Below, in pieces: positions 31,690 to 60,780 of a stretch of DNA of 64,000 nt. The translations under genes and the position numbers were made by a program. The notes beneath the pieces are model-generated. The model did no database searches. It was not told the DNA's origin and saw only the letters and a program-made list of their open reading frames with translations. Within the stretch, counting starts at the first letter, position 1. Every line of letters begins with the position of its first letter. Source of the stretch: Cristatella mucedo (lineage: Eukaryota > Bryozoa > Phylactolaemata > Cristatellidae); the NCBI GenBank assembly GCA_009760855.2, contig WPIO01000002.1:10118501-10182500 (forward strand). Direction: 5' to 3'.

Positions 31690-33357
31690 AGCCGAACATC
31701 GGATGCAACAAATTCTCGCTGCCGAAATCAAAGTTGAATAGCTGTCGCTAGTTGTTAGGGCACTGTGCGTGCTAAGATTGCAAAAACTCTTGGTTGGGAT
31801 GAGGTTTTTGGAATTTAAACATGGTGTTTCCAAGGACGAATAAGTTGGAAACTGTTTTGCATTTCACTTCCAAGCGCTCACATCCAGCGCTCACAGCGCT
31901 AGAGCAGTGTGGCTCGTAAACTGCTGTCAGGTCGCTAGAAGATGGCGACGCTACGGCACAGCTGTCACACGAAGACGAAGATGCTTTGCGATGTCGAGAG
32001 GTATCCCCCAGGGAGCTCTCTCAGTCACTGGCTAACACTGAAGGCACGATAATTAGCATAGAGACGGTACGCCAGAGGCAGAACTCGTAATTATTGCGTA
32101 CGGAGAAGGGTCGCCAAGCGCTCGCTTTCACTTACCGAGCGACTCAGAGGAGATCGTCTAAGATGAATCCCGGATAAGGCCGATCACGCGGCGGACGAGT
32201 GGGATCGAATTTATTTTACGGAACGAAGAGTAACAATTCATACTTTTTCTAAAAGCAAACGTAGAACAGCTGTAAGTAATCGAAAAGATAAGATGCACCG
32301 CTCTGACTGCCTCTGGCCAATACTGAAACTGTCTACATGAAGTATTATGGATGGGCGTTGCTTCTGCTTATCCTTCTGTCAGTGCTCTTTACGCTATTAA
32401 TGAACTAACTTACGCATCACTGTGTGCACATCAATAGGTAAAAAATGCTGCAATTCCAGCTGGTAGAGCTCTTCCAAGAAAGACTACGCTGTTTTCCAGC
32501 AGTACACTGACACGAGGCAGACAGAGCAACAGCTTTCAAAAGGTATAACTCTGAAGCAGCTGCGAGAGTCACGAGTATTCAGAGTCGATTTGACGGACTT
32601 TTATATCACAAAGTGCCTTTGCGATGGGTTGGAGCACTGACTGAGGTGAGAGTCTATCCCACCTAACTATCCCACATTGTATATCTATTTCAGCTACAAC
32701 TTCGGAAGGGAAGCTGTTCGGTCGGTGGCAGTACTACTGGAGTAATGTTATCTCAGATACTTTTAAGAGGTTCACGGATTCTATGCCTTGGTGCCACATG
32801 CGACAGAAAATTTCAAACCATGGAGGCCAAACCTCATACTAAACTACTTTCCCCATATTCTTCTTACGCAAGACATTAAGATATGATAGATCGCGCGCAA
32901 ATCAATGACTTATCTGCATTCAAAGTCGAATGCCATCTGCCGACGCCAGTTGAGTGTCAGAACAGGCACGGAGCAAGGATTCTTTGAAGGAGCTCATATG
33001 CATCCTATATGTTGCTAAGGGGCCATGCTAAGGCTGATTTTCAGCTGATGACCGGAAGCTCGAAGCCAAGCAATCTCGGCTTCGCGTCCACGTGCTTGGG
33101 ATAGTTCGCTTCTCCTCAGGCGCTGCACCAGCAGCGCTGCTTTGGCGAAAGCAGCGTGAGCTTCACGATTGGCAAAGTTGTGCTAAAGTCAGACACGACG
33201 CTCGTAGCCCCTCGTAGCGAAAAGCGGACAGCTTTAGAATTGTCTTTGCATTCTCTTTTCCACGAATGCACATACGTAACGTACAAGAACTTCAAGACGC
33301 TCCAGCAAAGTCTTCGTGAACAACTCGCGAACCCTAGGTTGTGAACAGACGGTTAAG

Positions 33358-33455
33358 GGTGCTGGCTTTTAACTATAGCGATCAAGGCGACTGTTGTTGA
33401 TGGCCGAGCTCGTGGGCTCGAGCCCGGTGGCAAATATGAAGTTGTATTATATGTT
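33358..33455 (+). mobile_element. SINE-B head fragment
   Basis: GGTGCTGGCTTTTAACTATA, AAGGCGACTG, then GAGCTCGTGGGCTCGAGCCC (B-box region) correspond to the tRNA-like head of the SINE-B copies at 21876 and 47005. The LINE-like tail is missing or too worn to see. Confidence 0.5.
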
Positions 33456-34644
33456 TTGTATCACAGTAAACCCGCAGAGTTTTCAGTTGGTCTATCTGAA
33501 AGTTCTTTGGTGGTTTGTCAACCCGTCAGGTTTTTGTTTTGGTTGGTCTACCAGCAGAGTACTTTTTGGTTGTCCCTACGCCGACGCGTGGTAGAAGAGA
33601 AAAGAAAGATAATACGGCAGTGCAGCAGACAGGAGACATGCTTCAGGAGCTGCGCAGTCGAATTGAAGACATGCACCGCGATTACTTATGAGCTCTTTCT
33701 GCGAAACCGGACCAGTTAAATCAAATTGAGAGCGTTGAGCGTGCAAATTTCCTTCAATATCCTTTAAATATCGTTACATGGCTCGATGCCATCAATTTTT
33801 GAACGAAGCCCTCACTTCAACAAGGCAGCGATTAAGTTTTCCTAAAGATTTCGAACGCCCTAAATGAAAATAATTCGAAGCGTTTACAAATGAAGTGCAT
33901 TTGTTAGTATGAAGTACAAAAATGATGCACATAGTATGGACGCTAACTGTTTAATGGCGGTGGTTCTTAGCGTAACTTTGCAATGGCTGTAGTATACGGG
34001 GTTCATAATTGAAACCAAAGGCACAGTCGGGGCTCGCTAGATTTTTTACATTTTTCGTCACGCCATCCAGAAAATCGTCACGGGCAGGCAGGCGTGAAGG
34101 GCAACGCCAGATGCTACGAATCAAAGCCAGAGAGGTAGCAGAGAGGAGAAGCACGAATATATAGTGCCTAGTCCTGTAATAGGGTCAGTTTCATCGTTGA
34201 AACTTCTCGGTCGTTACTCCTCTATATGCGATCTAGTAAAAAATGTGCTCAGCAAAGGCTTCGTGATATCTGACTGTCGCCTTCTCAGGTACGCCTTACT
34301 TGTTTCATAACTTATGGATAGAGAGAGATTAGAACTTTGCACTATGCTGCGTGTAAATGAAGGCAATCGTAGCGGCACATGAGAAGTATGCGGCGCCGCT
34401 AATTGAGCCTGGGCATCTAGGCTCGGGACAAAAGCACACGCTGATCGCAAGCTTCATCTCTACTCTGCTGCTTGCTGTTGGATTAACCTAATGGGCACTC
34501 GCGTCGCCGCTAGAGGTTACAGGTCGGCTAGAGCTGGGGTGAACAGAGCTTCACAATGGGATCTGAAACGCACTTGCCTGAAAAATTCCTTTTTTGAGTG
34601 CATTTCGAGTTTTAATGGTGGTGAAAAGTGCTGCGCATACAATA
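33456..34644. other. Intergenic DNA, no gene seen
   Basis: No domain-bearing frame and no recognised repeat up to the (AAT)n tail of the next LINE-B fragment. Confidence 0.5.
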
Positions 34645-34850
34645 AATAATAATAATAATAATAACAATAATACAATTGTATAGTGCCCTCGGAGAACTTT
34701 CTCCAATCTCTATCTAGGCACTTTTCATATGCTGTAAAAGGAGCATGATCAAGGAAGCATGATCACGTCTAAGCAGGCCCTGATTTTGACGATGCTCCTC
34801 AGATGAAAATAGCCAGACTTGACGCCGTAGGCAATGCGCTTATACGATGA
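34645..34850 (-). mobile_element. LINE-B 3' end fragment
   Basis: (AAT)n tail at 34645-34672, hairpin TAGTGCCCTCGGAGAAC and ATCTAGGCACTTTTCATATG, then 3' UTR sequence. It is joined near 34770 to RT-coding sequence resembling the 'KIRACLDK' region, so it is internally deleted. Confidence 0.65.
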
Positions 34851-36039
34851 TTAGTTGCTTTGTAATAACCCGACCAGATTACGGGAACACGTCACGAGCG
34901 TGTTGCTAGGTGAACCAGTCTTGAAAGCAGTACAGAGCCAGCACTCTCGGCATACGCTGTCCTCGGAGTGTGTGGAAATCCTTCGCCAAGCAGCGAAACT
35001 ACAACGCGCTCTAGCCAGTGGCTTTACTGATGCAGCATCTGCGCGCCGTCAATCAATCATTGTAAGCGCTTTTCGCGAACATCGCCAAACTGGATGGATG
35101 GGTAAGGCTGGCTTATTAGCGCCTCGAGTCCCAAGCTCTTCGCGCCTTCGTAAGTGCTAAAGCACCTTAACAATAATTAGCAGTAGTAGTTGTAGCAGCT
35201 GATAGAGAAAAAGCCTTGTCGACGGCAAGAGCATGAAAAGAATAGCGATCGCTTCCTCGAAGCTGCTGCAGCAGCAGATTCGAGGAACCGCACCAGCAGG
35301 CGCTGCTACAAGGTACAAGTTTCAAGCAAGGTGTAAGCATACGGAATGGATGTTTTGTCAAAATTCTGATCTTGCAGAGAGCGATAGAATAGACCCCTTC
35401 AAAACATTAAGACCAGCAACTATATTTTGAAGCAAAAGGCAATACAAATATCATAAATTTTTAAATTGGTAGCGTAAGAGATAACCATCCACTAATTGTT
35501 GACGTTATAATGCCAAGTTAGAAGCGCATTGCCAAACTTGGATCTGGTACCTTCAATATCCCAGGAAACCGTAATGATTTCACAAAGTGTTCCTTGAGCG
35601 CGGCCAAAGAACCTCATTAACTATACGGGGGACAACGGCGTGCATTTAGAATAGGACCATCTGCCGTAGAGTTTTCATCGAGCGCCTGTGATCGTGAAAT
35701 TCAGCCAATTGCATAAAAACTATTGCTTGCCATAATACTCACCAACTTAGTTAATTGAAATTATTTTCCGGTCATTGTTCATATACTCTCAATTCTCATC
35801 CTAGTCTTTGTCGCCTACTCCACTGCACGACGTAACCAGTAGTCTGAAACGTTAGCATGCTAAATCAGCTTGATGACTGTTGCCAGAGATTCTTAGCGGC
35901 TTATGAGTTAAGAAAAACTTTGGAGCCAGGTGTGGCATGATCTCTGGCTTACAAATTATGAAGACAATCTGAAGTGATATTATTCAGTTGTAAATTATAC
36001 CCGTTGGTGGACAGACATGTTCTTCTCTCGCCGAGGATT
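34851..36039. other. Intergenic DNA, no gene seen
   Basis: A 101-residue plus frame at 34855-35160 is the longest; it has no ATG context or domain I recognise. Nothing else supported. Confidence 0.45.
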
Positions 36040-36630
36040 AACAGTTATAATAGATTTTTATAGTGCCCTCTTAGCACTACATTTATTTCTAGGCCGATTT
36101 AATGTACTCTAAAGGAAGCATTTCAATATGGCTGGTGATTCGATGCACTGCGTTAGCATGGATAACCATACAATGAACAATTCACAACGACCAAACCAAA
36201 GCTGTGAGGAAACGGTGCATTTGTAGCTTCTGTTTAAATGTTGTCAATTCAGAGAATGTCATAATGTAAGTCGGGAGTGAGTTGTGAGTTCCACGCATTG
36301 GGAGCACAAACGAGCTAAAGACACTGTTTCCAAATATATTTTAGGTTGCTTCAATGTACTGCTAAATGATTTGATTTAGGGACAGGCTGCTCCCATGCGC
36401 AGGATGGTTGGAGAGTGGCTCTGATAAGTACGCTAGAGAGTAGCGGAATGAAGGGACCTACAAGTGAGCGACAAAAACTTAAAGAAATTTGGTGCATTAC
36501 TTGATGAGGAGCCGGTGCAAGTTGGCGAGAAGTTTCATAATCTGGCAGACATCAAGATGCACGGGTAAGGCGACTTTGCAAACCTTTTCGCTGCCGTATC
36601 TTATCTAAAAAATCGCCAGTATCATCTCAG
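36040..36630 (-). mobile_element. LINE-B 3' end fragment
   Basis: Minus-strand hairpin (ATAGTGCCCTCTTAG, TTTCTAGGCCGATTTA), then worn 3' UTR. It continues into the C-terminal coding part, which on the plus strand contains GTCGGGAGTGAGTTGTGAGT and TTGGAGAGTGGCTCTGATAA, as at 44660-44900. Confidence 0.65.
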
Positions 36631-38460
36631 GCACGTACGTAGTATGAGTGAAACCAGCTAGGTATACCATCTGCTCACACTATTGCCAGCTGGTGGGAAG
36701 TAAAAGGCATAGGCATCGCTTAATCGCGGCTCCTGCTGTAAGTGCAACGGAAGACCCCACACTGGAGCCGCTATTTATATTATATCCTACAAAGTTGAGT
36801 GCTTTCATAGGGAAAGCAGGCAAGCAGCATGGCTTTTTAAACAAGCAAAATCCAAAGGCTAGGGTGAATGGCGTGCGCGTATTCAGAGAATGGATCCAAA
36901 TGGCGAATCGCAATATGATATGAGCTGACCACCGGATATGATATGATATTATGATGCGATATTATCTGACCACCGGATTTACTTCGTCTGTACGATGCTC
37001 CGAGTCATTCAGCAGAAGGTCGTATCCTGTTTAACATTAGCGCGAAATGATCTAGCCTCGTTCGGCGGCACAAGCTGCGGCGTTTAAATGAAGGAATCAT
37101 TGCGTCCTTCCAGTAGCTATTCCGGCTTCTCCCATGTGAAGCGCGATGCTGATTCAGTGGAAGCTTCAGTGGGAGCAAATGCTTACCTTTTGAATTAGCC
37201 AACGGCTCAGCGGTGGTGCGTTTGTGCGTGGAGATCAAGTCCTCCTGCGATATTCAGTAATTGCTTTCAGCATGCTCATTTCGCTGGAGGTACGGGGTAA
37301 CGATTTCATGTGGAGGCCCTATAGAATCTCAACTCAACCTACCCTATTACTCTTGGCGACTTTGTACCTCCTATGCCAGACGCTGCTATAGTAAGCCAGG
37401 AGCTTCCAGATGAAGATACTTTAAAGTCATCTGACACCAACAAACTGCCTGTTGGGTAAGATTTATTGGCTGCCCGAAAAATGGACGCTCTCACGATATT
37501 AGCGGTTCTCTGCGATGCGATTACCATCTTTGACAGCGGAAGTGATCCAGCAGAAGCTTTTTTTCACCGCAAGCTCCGTATCTAACCACGCTAGCTGCTT
37601 CAAAAAGCTGCTTCTCAATAACCCAGATAATGCTGGATCGATATTTTAGAGCTTTGTAACAATGTTCACAAAACAGTGCTTTAATCCTACTCAAAAGTAG
37701 GGTTACAGATTGAACTCGCTGACCTGCTGTTCTCTGTACTCTTGTGAAAGGAACAGAGCAAATAAATCGAGTAAGCGTACGAACAACGACCAATACGTAT
37801 TATGTATTTTTTAATTTTCGAAATTCTGTTTTTTTTCGTGGTAGATATAAAATATTCAAAACCTCTATGTGAAGAACTTTTCAAAACAGTTATGCTTACA
37901 TGCGTAAGAAGAGGTGAGGCATTGAGCCCAGGAAAACACTGGCTGTTTTGACAAGTTTTTTTGCACGTATGAAAGGTTATGCATACCACACATAACTTGC
38001 ATATAGAAGAGTTTGAGTGCGTAAGCGGACAATGATAACGAGCCGTATAAAGATGATAACAATTTATATAGAGCTGACTTTGAAGCTTGAACGACCGGCT
38101 GGTGACCTTATGACGCATTTCATGCCTTTGAAGTGCATCAAACGTGAATGTGTAGAAATCCTATAAATATATATTGGTTGATATATCAAGCAAAATATAT
38201 GGATGGATTGGTGTCGATGGAATGCCGAAGCGGCCGAGCAGATTATGAGGAGCAGAACCGATTCGGCGGCTCGCTGGTCACTCAGCCCGCAGAAGACGCT
38301 TCGCACTGAAGGCTGCTGCTGCTCAAAGAGTCGAAACAAGACGCCTCTAGCTGCGGATCGGCGGCGTTCCGCTGCCGCTCGCGAAGTTCCGCCGCCCTGG
38401 GAAGCTCGGCGGCGACAATTCTCCGACGCCGTCGCGCCACGCTGATTCATTCTGCTGACT
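36631..38460. other. Intergenic DNA / 3' flank of the CNBD gene
   Basis: Contains a small direct repeat of CTGACCACCGGAT at 36925-36980. The 143- and 141-residue minus frames (37687-38118, 38064-38489) have no domain. The GC rise from 38200 belongs to the island of the CNBD gene's last exon and may include its 3' UTR. Confidence 0.45.
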
Positions 38461-56127
<17,667 letters not shown>

Positions 56128-56324
56128 CTGCAAGAAGTCGCACGTGGACGTTCGCAGTGGCGAAATTTTGAAATTCCACTGGCGTGAAAACGAAACGACG
56201 ACCGCTTTAAGCTTGCGTTTCTAAATTGCAGATAGAGCTCTGCTTCGCACCACTCTGTTCCAGCAACCGATAACATTGAGATCAGCTGTTCAAGCTTCCT
56301 GGCCGAATAGAAAAGTGAAAGTGA
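56128..56324. other. Flank of CNBD2-like upstream exon
   Basis: No feature beyond the polypyrimidine tract of the acceptor. Confidence 0.5.
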
Positions 56325-56455
56325 AGGCTGGTTTATTTAACAGCCTCGTTTATATACAGCAGTCAGAAGAGCCTTAGCAATTATCACTTCCCCTTCTGGT
56401 GGGTAATAAAGGATTTCCTGCTGTAGCGCTCTAACCCACGTCCTAGTTCACGATA
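56325..56455 (-). mobile_element. SINE-A, worn copy
   Basis: Minus-strand body: TTTATTTAACAGCCTCGTTT, CAGAAGAGCCTTAGCAATTA, then the B-box region CTCTAACCCACGTCC. It is more diverged than the copy at 20350. Confidence 0.6.
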
Positions 56456-56847
56456 AATAGCATTTTTACGGGTCACCCGATGAGCAAAGTTTAAACTTAT
56501 ACTGATCTGCTGTCTCTCGCCAGTCACTAATAATGCGGTAATTTGTCTAAGTGTAAGCGTAAGAGCATTTCAGACGTAAAGCTAATGCATTCAACGTCTG
56601 AGGGGGATCTACGGGCTAATAGTGCATTCCGAGCGGCGAAAAAGCACTTTGGAAAGGGCTAAAGATTTTCAAGATCAGGTTGATATTCCTAAGCTAAATA
56701 TAAGGGCATGATGAGGATGACCTCCCCAAGTGACTAGCCTCTGATTTCCGGTTTAATCTAACGAATTCATGTAACTTTCACAAGAATTAAAAAACTCATT
56801 GTGTACAATTAAATAAAACATAATCTTCAAGAAGGATCATTTTCACA

Positions 56848-56851
<4 letters not shown>
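56456..56851. other. Intergenic or intronic DNA, no gene seen
   Basis: No frame or repeat recognised. Confidence 0.5.
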
Positions 56852-56915
<64 letters not shown>

Positions 56916-56916
56916 A
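56852..56916. repeat. (CT)n microsatellite
   Basis: About 25 CT units followed by CTAT-interrupted units. Confidence 0.95.
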
Positions 56917-58498
56917 CAAATCTCCGGATTGGTCACCATTGAGCTGAGCATATCTCTCTAAACGCTATGTTGTCTAATTTTTTGGAAGGCCTTCTCCTGC
57001 CATTTTTGCCGACTGCTCGTGGCTGCAAAGAATGAGGTCTTTGATTTCATTCAAGCATCGTAATTCCACCTTTCGATAAAAGTGCGGGATACAAGTGACG
57101 TCGGCCGCCATAGAGCTATTTAAGCAGTTCCTGCCCTAGTCGAAAAACGGCTGGTAGTTAATAGTTATTCTTCAACGTTAAAGCCTTTGTATGTCCATGC
57201 TTCTGTCGCTTCGTCCAGCTGGTCACATTGCTGGTAGAACTCTTGGCCAGCACGTAGTTTATCTAAGAAGGATATATAGTATTCTGACAGAGTATCTTGG
57301 CATATCCAGACCAGGGTGCGACCGATGAAAGATTAACGATCGAAGAAATATTTACGCTCGCCAAACCACGGCTAACAAAAGGTTCCAGAATCTCAGAGTA
57401 ATCACATGGGAGCACATAGTCGGGTCCTATTCGGTAGCATCGCACGTGTATTATGAATTGATGTTCGGTCCCACAAGATCAAACCTTTTATTTGAAAAGT
57501 AACGCAGCAAAATAAAAGTTCAGTCTTGGAATGGCTTAATGTATTGTATGGAGAAAAGTTTGAACTTTAAAATACACGGAGTCCTTGGATTTCGGTTAAG
57601 TACAGTGGATTTTTTCCATTGAATCAATCCGTCAGTATCGACTTGAGAGTATACGTATTAAACCTATTAGCATAGAGCCAAATAAGGGTTGATCACCTAA
57701 AATAAAGCAAGTTACACTTGATAGAAATGCATTTTCCTTAAGTGTTAATGTTATTTAATTGCAATTAAATTTACTATTTAGCCTTGGGCTCAATCGATAC
57801 ATATAGAGGCAACGGTAAGCGACTTTGTAGCAGTAGCTAGTCGCATTAAGATTACAAATCACCGATTTAGTTTCTTGTTAGTTGAGTACCAAGCCGGGCT
57901 GGAGTTGGACGAAAGAAGATAGATTGACTTAGCCTCTAACCTATTCGAAACTCCGGGGGGGCTACCAGACTTGAGGGGCCTGCGTAGTAGCTTGTCTGGA
58001 GGCTCGCTGTCTCTCGAGAGTGGCATTCTTTTTTATTTAGCTCCAACTATACGGCCGCCTAGACCGGTACAGTCCGCATAAAGGTTCAGGGTCAATTTAT
58101 AGGGGCTAAAAGATGCTACGGTAATTTTAAAGGTGTTAACTACGCAAGTTTTTCAGACCTAAAGAGGTCTGTCGAAGCCTTCTGCGAACAGCTTTGGATT
58201 ATCGAAGCTAGGGATACAGTTTCCTTCTAAATGGAATGTAGACTGAGGCTCCTCTGCCCAGATATTTAGCCAGAGGCATGCCTTTGGCTAAACGCTTAGC
58301 GTTTCTCCAGAGCGAGGCTACAAGCTAGTTGGTGAGGGTACATATACAAGCCTACCGGGCAGCGATCCTACCAGCCCCAGCTTCAGGTAGTCTAAACGGA
58401 AGTACTAGTCTCTTTTTATTTTTAGAAATTACTTAAAAGAGGCCTACTGGAGGTGCTCATTTGGTTCGAAGACGCAGACTCTCTTGAAATAAGGAACA
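56917..58498. other. Intergenic or intronic DNA, no gene seen
   Basis: AT-rich, many stops; no domain, RNA gene or recognised transposon. Confidence 0.5.
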
Positions 58499-59650
58499 CA
58501 GTCGTCCCACGTTTATCGCGGTTCATCAGTTCCGGACTCTACGCGATAAGTGAATTTCCGCGAAGTAGTATTCTTTATTTATAAATCGAACATTTTCGTA
58601 CTTTGAGCACAGAAAACCTATTCACGACCTTTTATATACGGTTGTTAACATTCTTATAACCCTCTGGACATAAAACAACACCCCTTTAGTCACCATCACA
58701 CTCGCATTACCCAATGTATTAGACAAAATAAGAGAAAATAAGACATATTAGACTTGACAAATATAATATTATTATTATTGTATTATTGCTATTCAGAACC
58801 CTAGGGATCTTGGCCTTGATAGGGGCAGGCTTAAGTAAGCGAAAACTCCTCAGCATTTTCACACATAACGATGGTCACGCGATCCTTATACGTCTTGAAA
58901 CCTCGGACCTTGGCCTCATACTTAAGAGTGGACGTTAGGGAAGGCATTCTTTTCCAGAACAGTATTGTTTTTTCCAGATTGAACACCTGTTCCGAATGAT
59001 AATTGCCCTCCTCAAGGATATTCTGGGACGCAGTGTTCACGTAGTCCTCTTCTGAAGACTGGTCATCAGAGGCAGCTTCTCCACGGAGAACGACACTCTT
59101 CAGACGATATACCTCTTGTTGAACTCCTCGAACCAACCCAAATGATCGCCGTGAAATCCACGAAGGTTGCAGAAGAAGAGGGTCCTGGTTGAGTCTCGTC
59201 CGTCGTAAAGTGCTGCTAGAGCCGCTTCGCCTTCTCTCGAATGACCAGCGAGTCCAATGGAATGCTTTTCTCGCGGCTGTCGCTGATTCAAACGGTTAGG
59301 GCAGACTCCGCTACGAACTTACTACGAACTTACTACGAGCTTAATACGACTTGTCAACACGCGCTTTTGTTCCTTGCTGAAAGAAACCGTAGCCGTTGCA
59401 CGGATGTTGCTTTTATCTTTACGGATTGACCGAACGGTAGACTCATTCAAGTCATAATGGCAGGCAACCGCCATGATTTTTTTTCCCAACCTATATCACA
59501 TCCAAGAAGAATTTCCCCCATCTCCTGGATGGCAGGCATCTTCCTCCGGTGCTCAGTTTCATCGTCAGACGGCTTGGAAAAAGTAGCAAGGTTAGGAGTT
59601 TTGCGGAAGCTTGGATGCAAATTCTCAGAGATCCCAAAAAGTTACAAGAG
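58499..59650 (-). mobile_element. Tigger/pogo-like DNA transposon remnant
   Basis: Minus-strand frames, in order: an N-terminal HTH-like piece 'ACHYDLNESTVRSIRKDKSN' (near 59440-59500), then 'NLRGFHGDHLGWFEEFNKRY', then, after a frameshift near 59105, 'VVLRGEAASDDQSSEEDY', 'YHSEQVFNLEKTILFWKRMP' and 'GFKTYKDRVTIVMCENA'. These are the CENP-B/Tigger transposase landmarks (HTH, RGWFERFKRR-type block, QVFNADETGLFWKKMP). The catalytic Asp of the DET motif is changed (NLEKT). The terminus at 58499-58568 starts CAGTCGTCCCACGTTTATCG and includes GTGAATTTCCGCGAAGTA, a typical Tigger inverted repeat. The opposite terminus was not found. Confidence 0.8.
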
Positions 59651-60299
59651 CAAATATGCTTCCAACGCGTAGCGATATAGAAGCTTGTATGAAAGAAATG
59701 AACTTGCGTGAGGCTGAGCCAATCAGTGGGCCAGGATAGAAGGGGATAGAAGAGCCAATCAGTGAACAGACGCTCCGATTGACTTGGCTTCACCACATTC
59801 AACTTTTTGGAAAAAAGTTCTTGCCCACACACAAGGAGTGGTCAAGCGGCCCTTGCGTTGAAGAATTGTCGGGGTTGCTCGAATACACGTCGGGTCCGCA
59901 CGCATATGCAGGGTTGTGTAATGGACTCAGACAACCCGAGAGCGCTGTATCTTGTTCCCTATCTCGTTCAACTTTTTAATGAATATATTTGAAAGTGGCG
60001 AGGGAAGACTGCAACTACTTTGTTGAGAGTTCCAAAGAGCCTTTTACTTGCCGATCCTTCGGCACGCGGAACCAGTCTCCGCTTCCGGAAGAGGTCAATG
60101 TTTTTCTTTAAAATACGCTGCATTTATTCGTAATGAAGTGGCTGATTAGGCCAACCTGGCGACCCACTGTTGACCCGTACCTTCGCGGTATGTCTTCATA
60201 GGGGACCGGTAGAGAGACGAAAATATGCTTAATAGGCTTTGCGCCCGTGACTCCTCCTCCTCCCTCCATCTCTGCATGGCCGATTCGGTCCCTGGATGT
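59651..60299. other. Probable right part of the Tigger element and flank
   Basis: Contains CCAATCAGTG twice (59718-59727, 59755-59764) and CGAATACACGTCGGGTCCG, of a kind seen in 5' regions of Tigger elements, but no terminus complementary to 58499 is visible. No gene. Confidence 0.35.
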
Positions 60300-60365
60300 G
60301 AAGGCCCGATGTACACTCGTACTAATAATAATAAGAATACATTTGTATTGCACCATCAAAGAAAT

Positions 60366-60452
<87 letters not shown>

Positions 60453-60780
60453 AGCACTTTACATATGCTGTAAAAGAAGCATGGTCATATGGTTACTGGT
60501 AACACGGGCATTCTCAACACGCATAATATAGTTTATGTGGTATGCATTCTAAACACGCATAAAATGGTAACATGCAGCATGCAAATTTGGTTGATGATAA
60601 CAAGCACAGTACCGGCACGCATAAGCCCACAAATGACCAGTCGCAAGGACCCAACAAATGCTGTAAGAAACAAGTGTGCTTTTAGCTTTTTTTTAAATGC
60701 TGTCAAGTCAGTTGATGTCGTGAGGTCAGTTGGGAATGAGTTCCAGGCTTTGGAGGCATGAAGACCAAAAGCACGGTCTT
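60300..60780 (-). mobile_element. LINE-B 3' end with CT expansion in its hairpin
   Basis: (AAT)n tail near 60321-60336 and the hairpin start TTGCACCATCAAAGAAATTA lie on one side. The (CT)n tract fills the loop, and CTAAGCACTTTACATATGCT resumes the hairpin and 3' UTR. The C-terminal coding part follows (TGCTGTCAAGTCAGTTGATG and on, as at 44630). Confidence 0.7.
60366..60451. repeat. (CT)n microsatellite inside LINE-B tail
   Basis: About 43 perfect CT units. Other LINE-B copies have only CTCTTT or CTCTCT at this place. Confidence 0.95.

Larger units (their letters stand above)
31316..33357. other. Intergenic DNA, no gene seen
   Basis: Apart from a LINE-A tail (31425-31535) and a 31-bp tandem duplication (31633-31689), nothing is recognised. 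Composition is moderately GC-rich to 32200 and AT-richer afterwards. No frame carries a domain. Confidence 0.5.
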
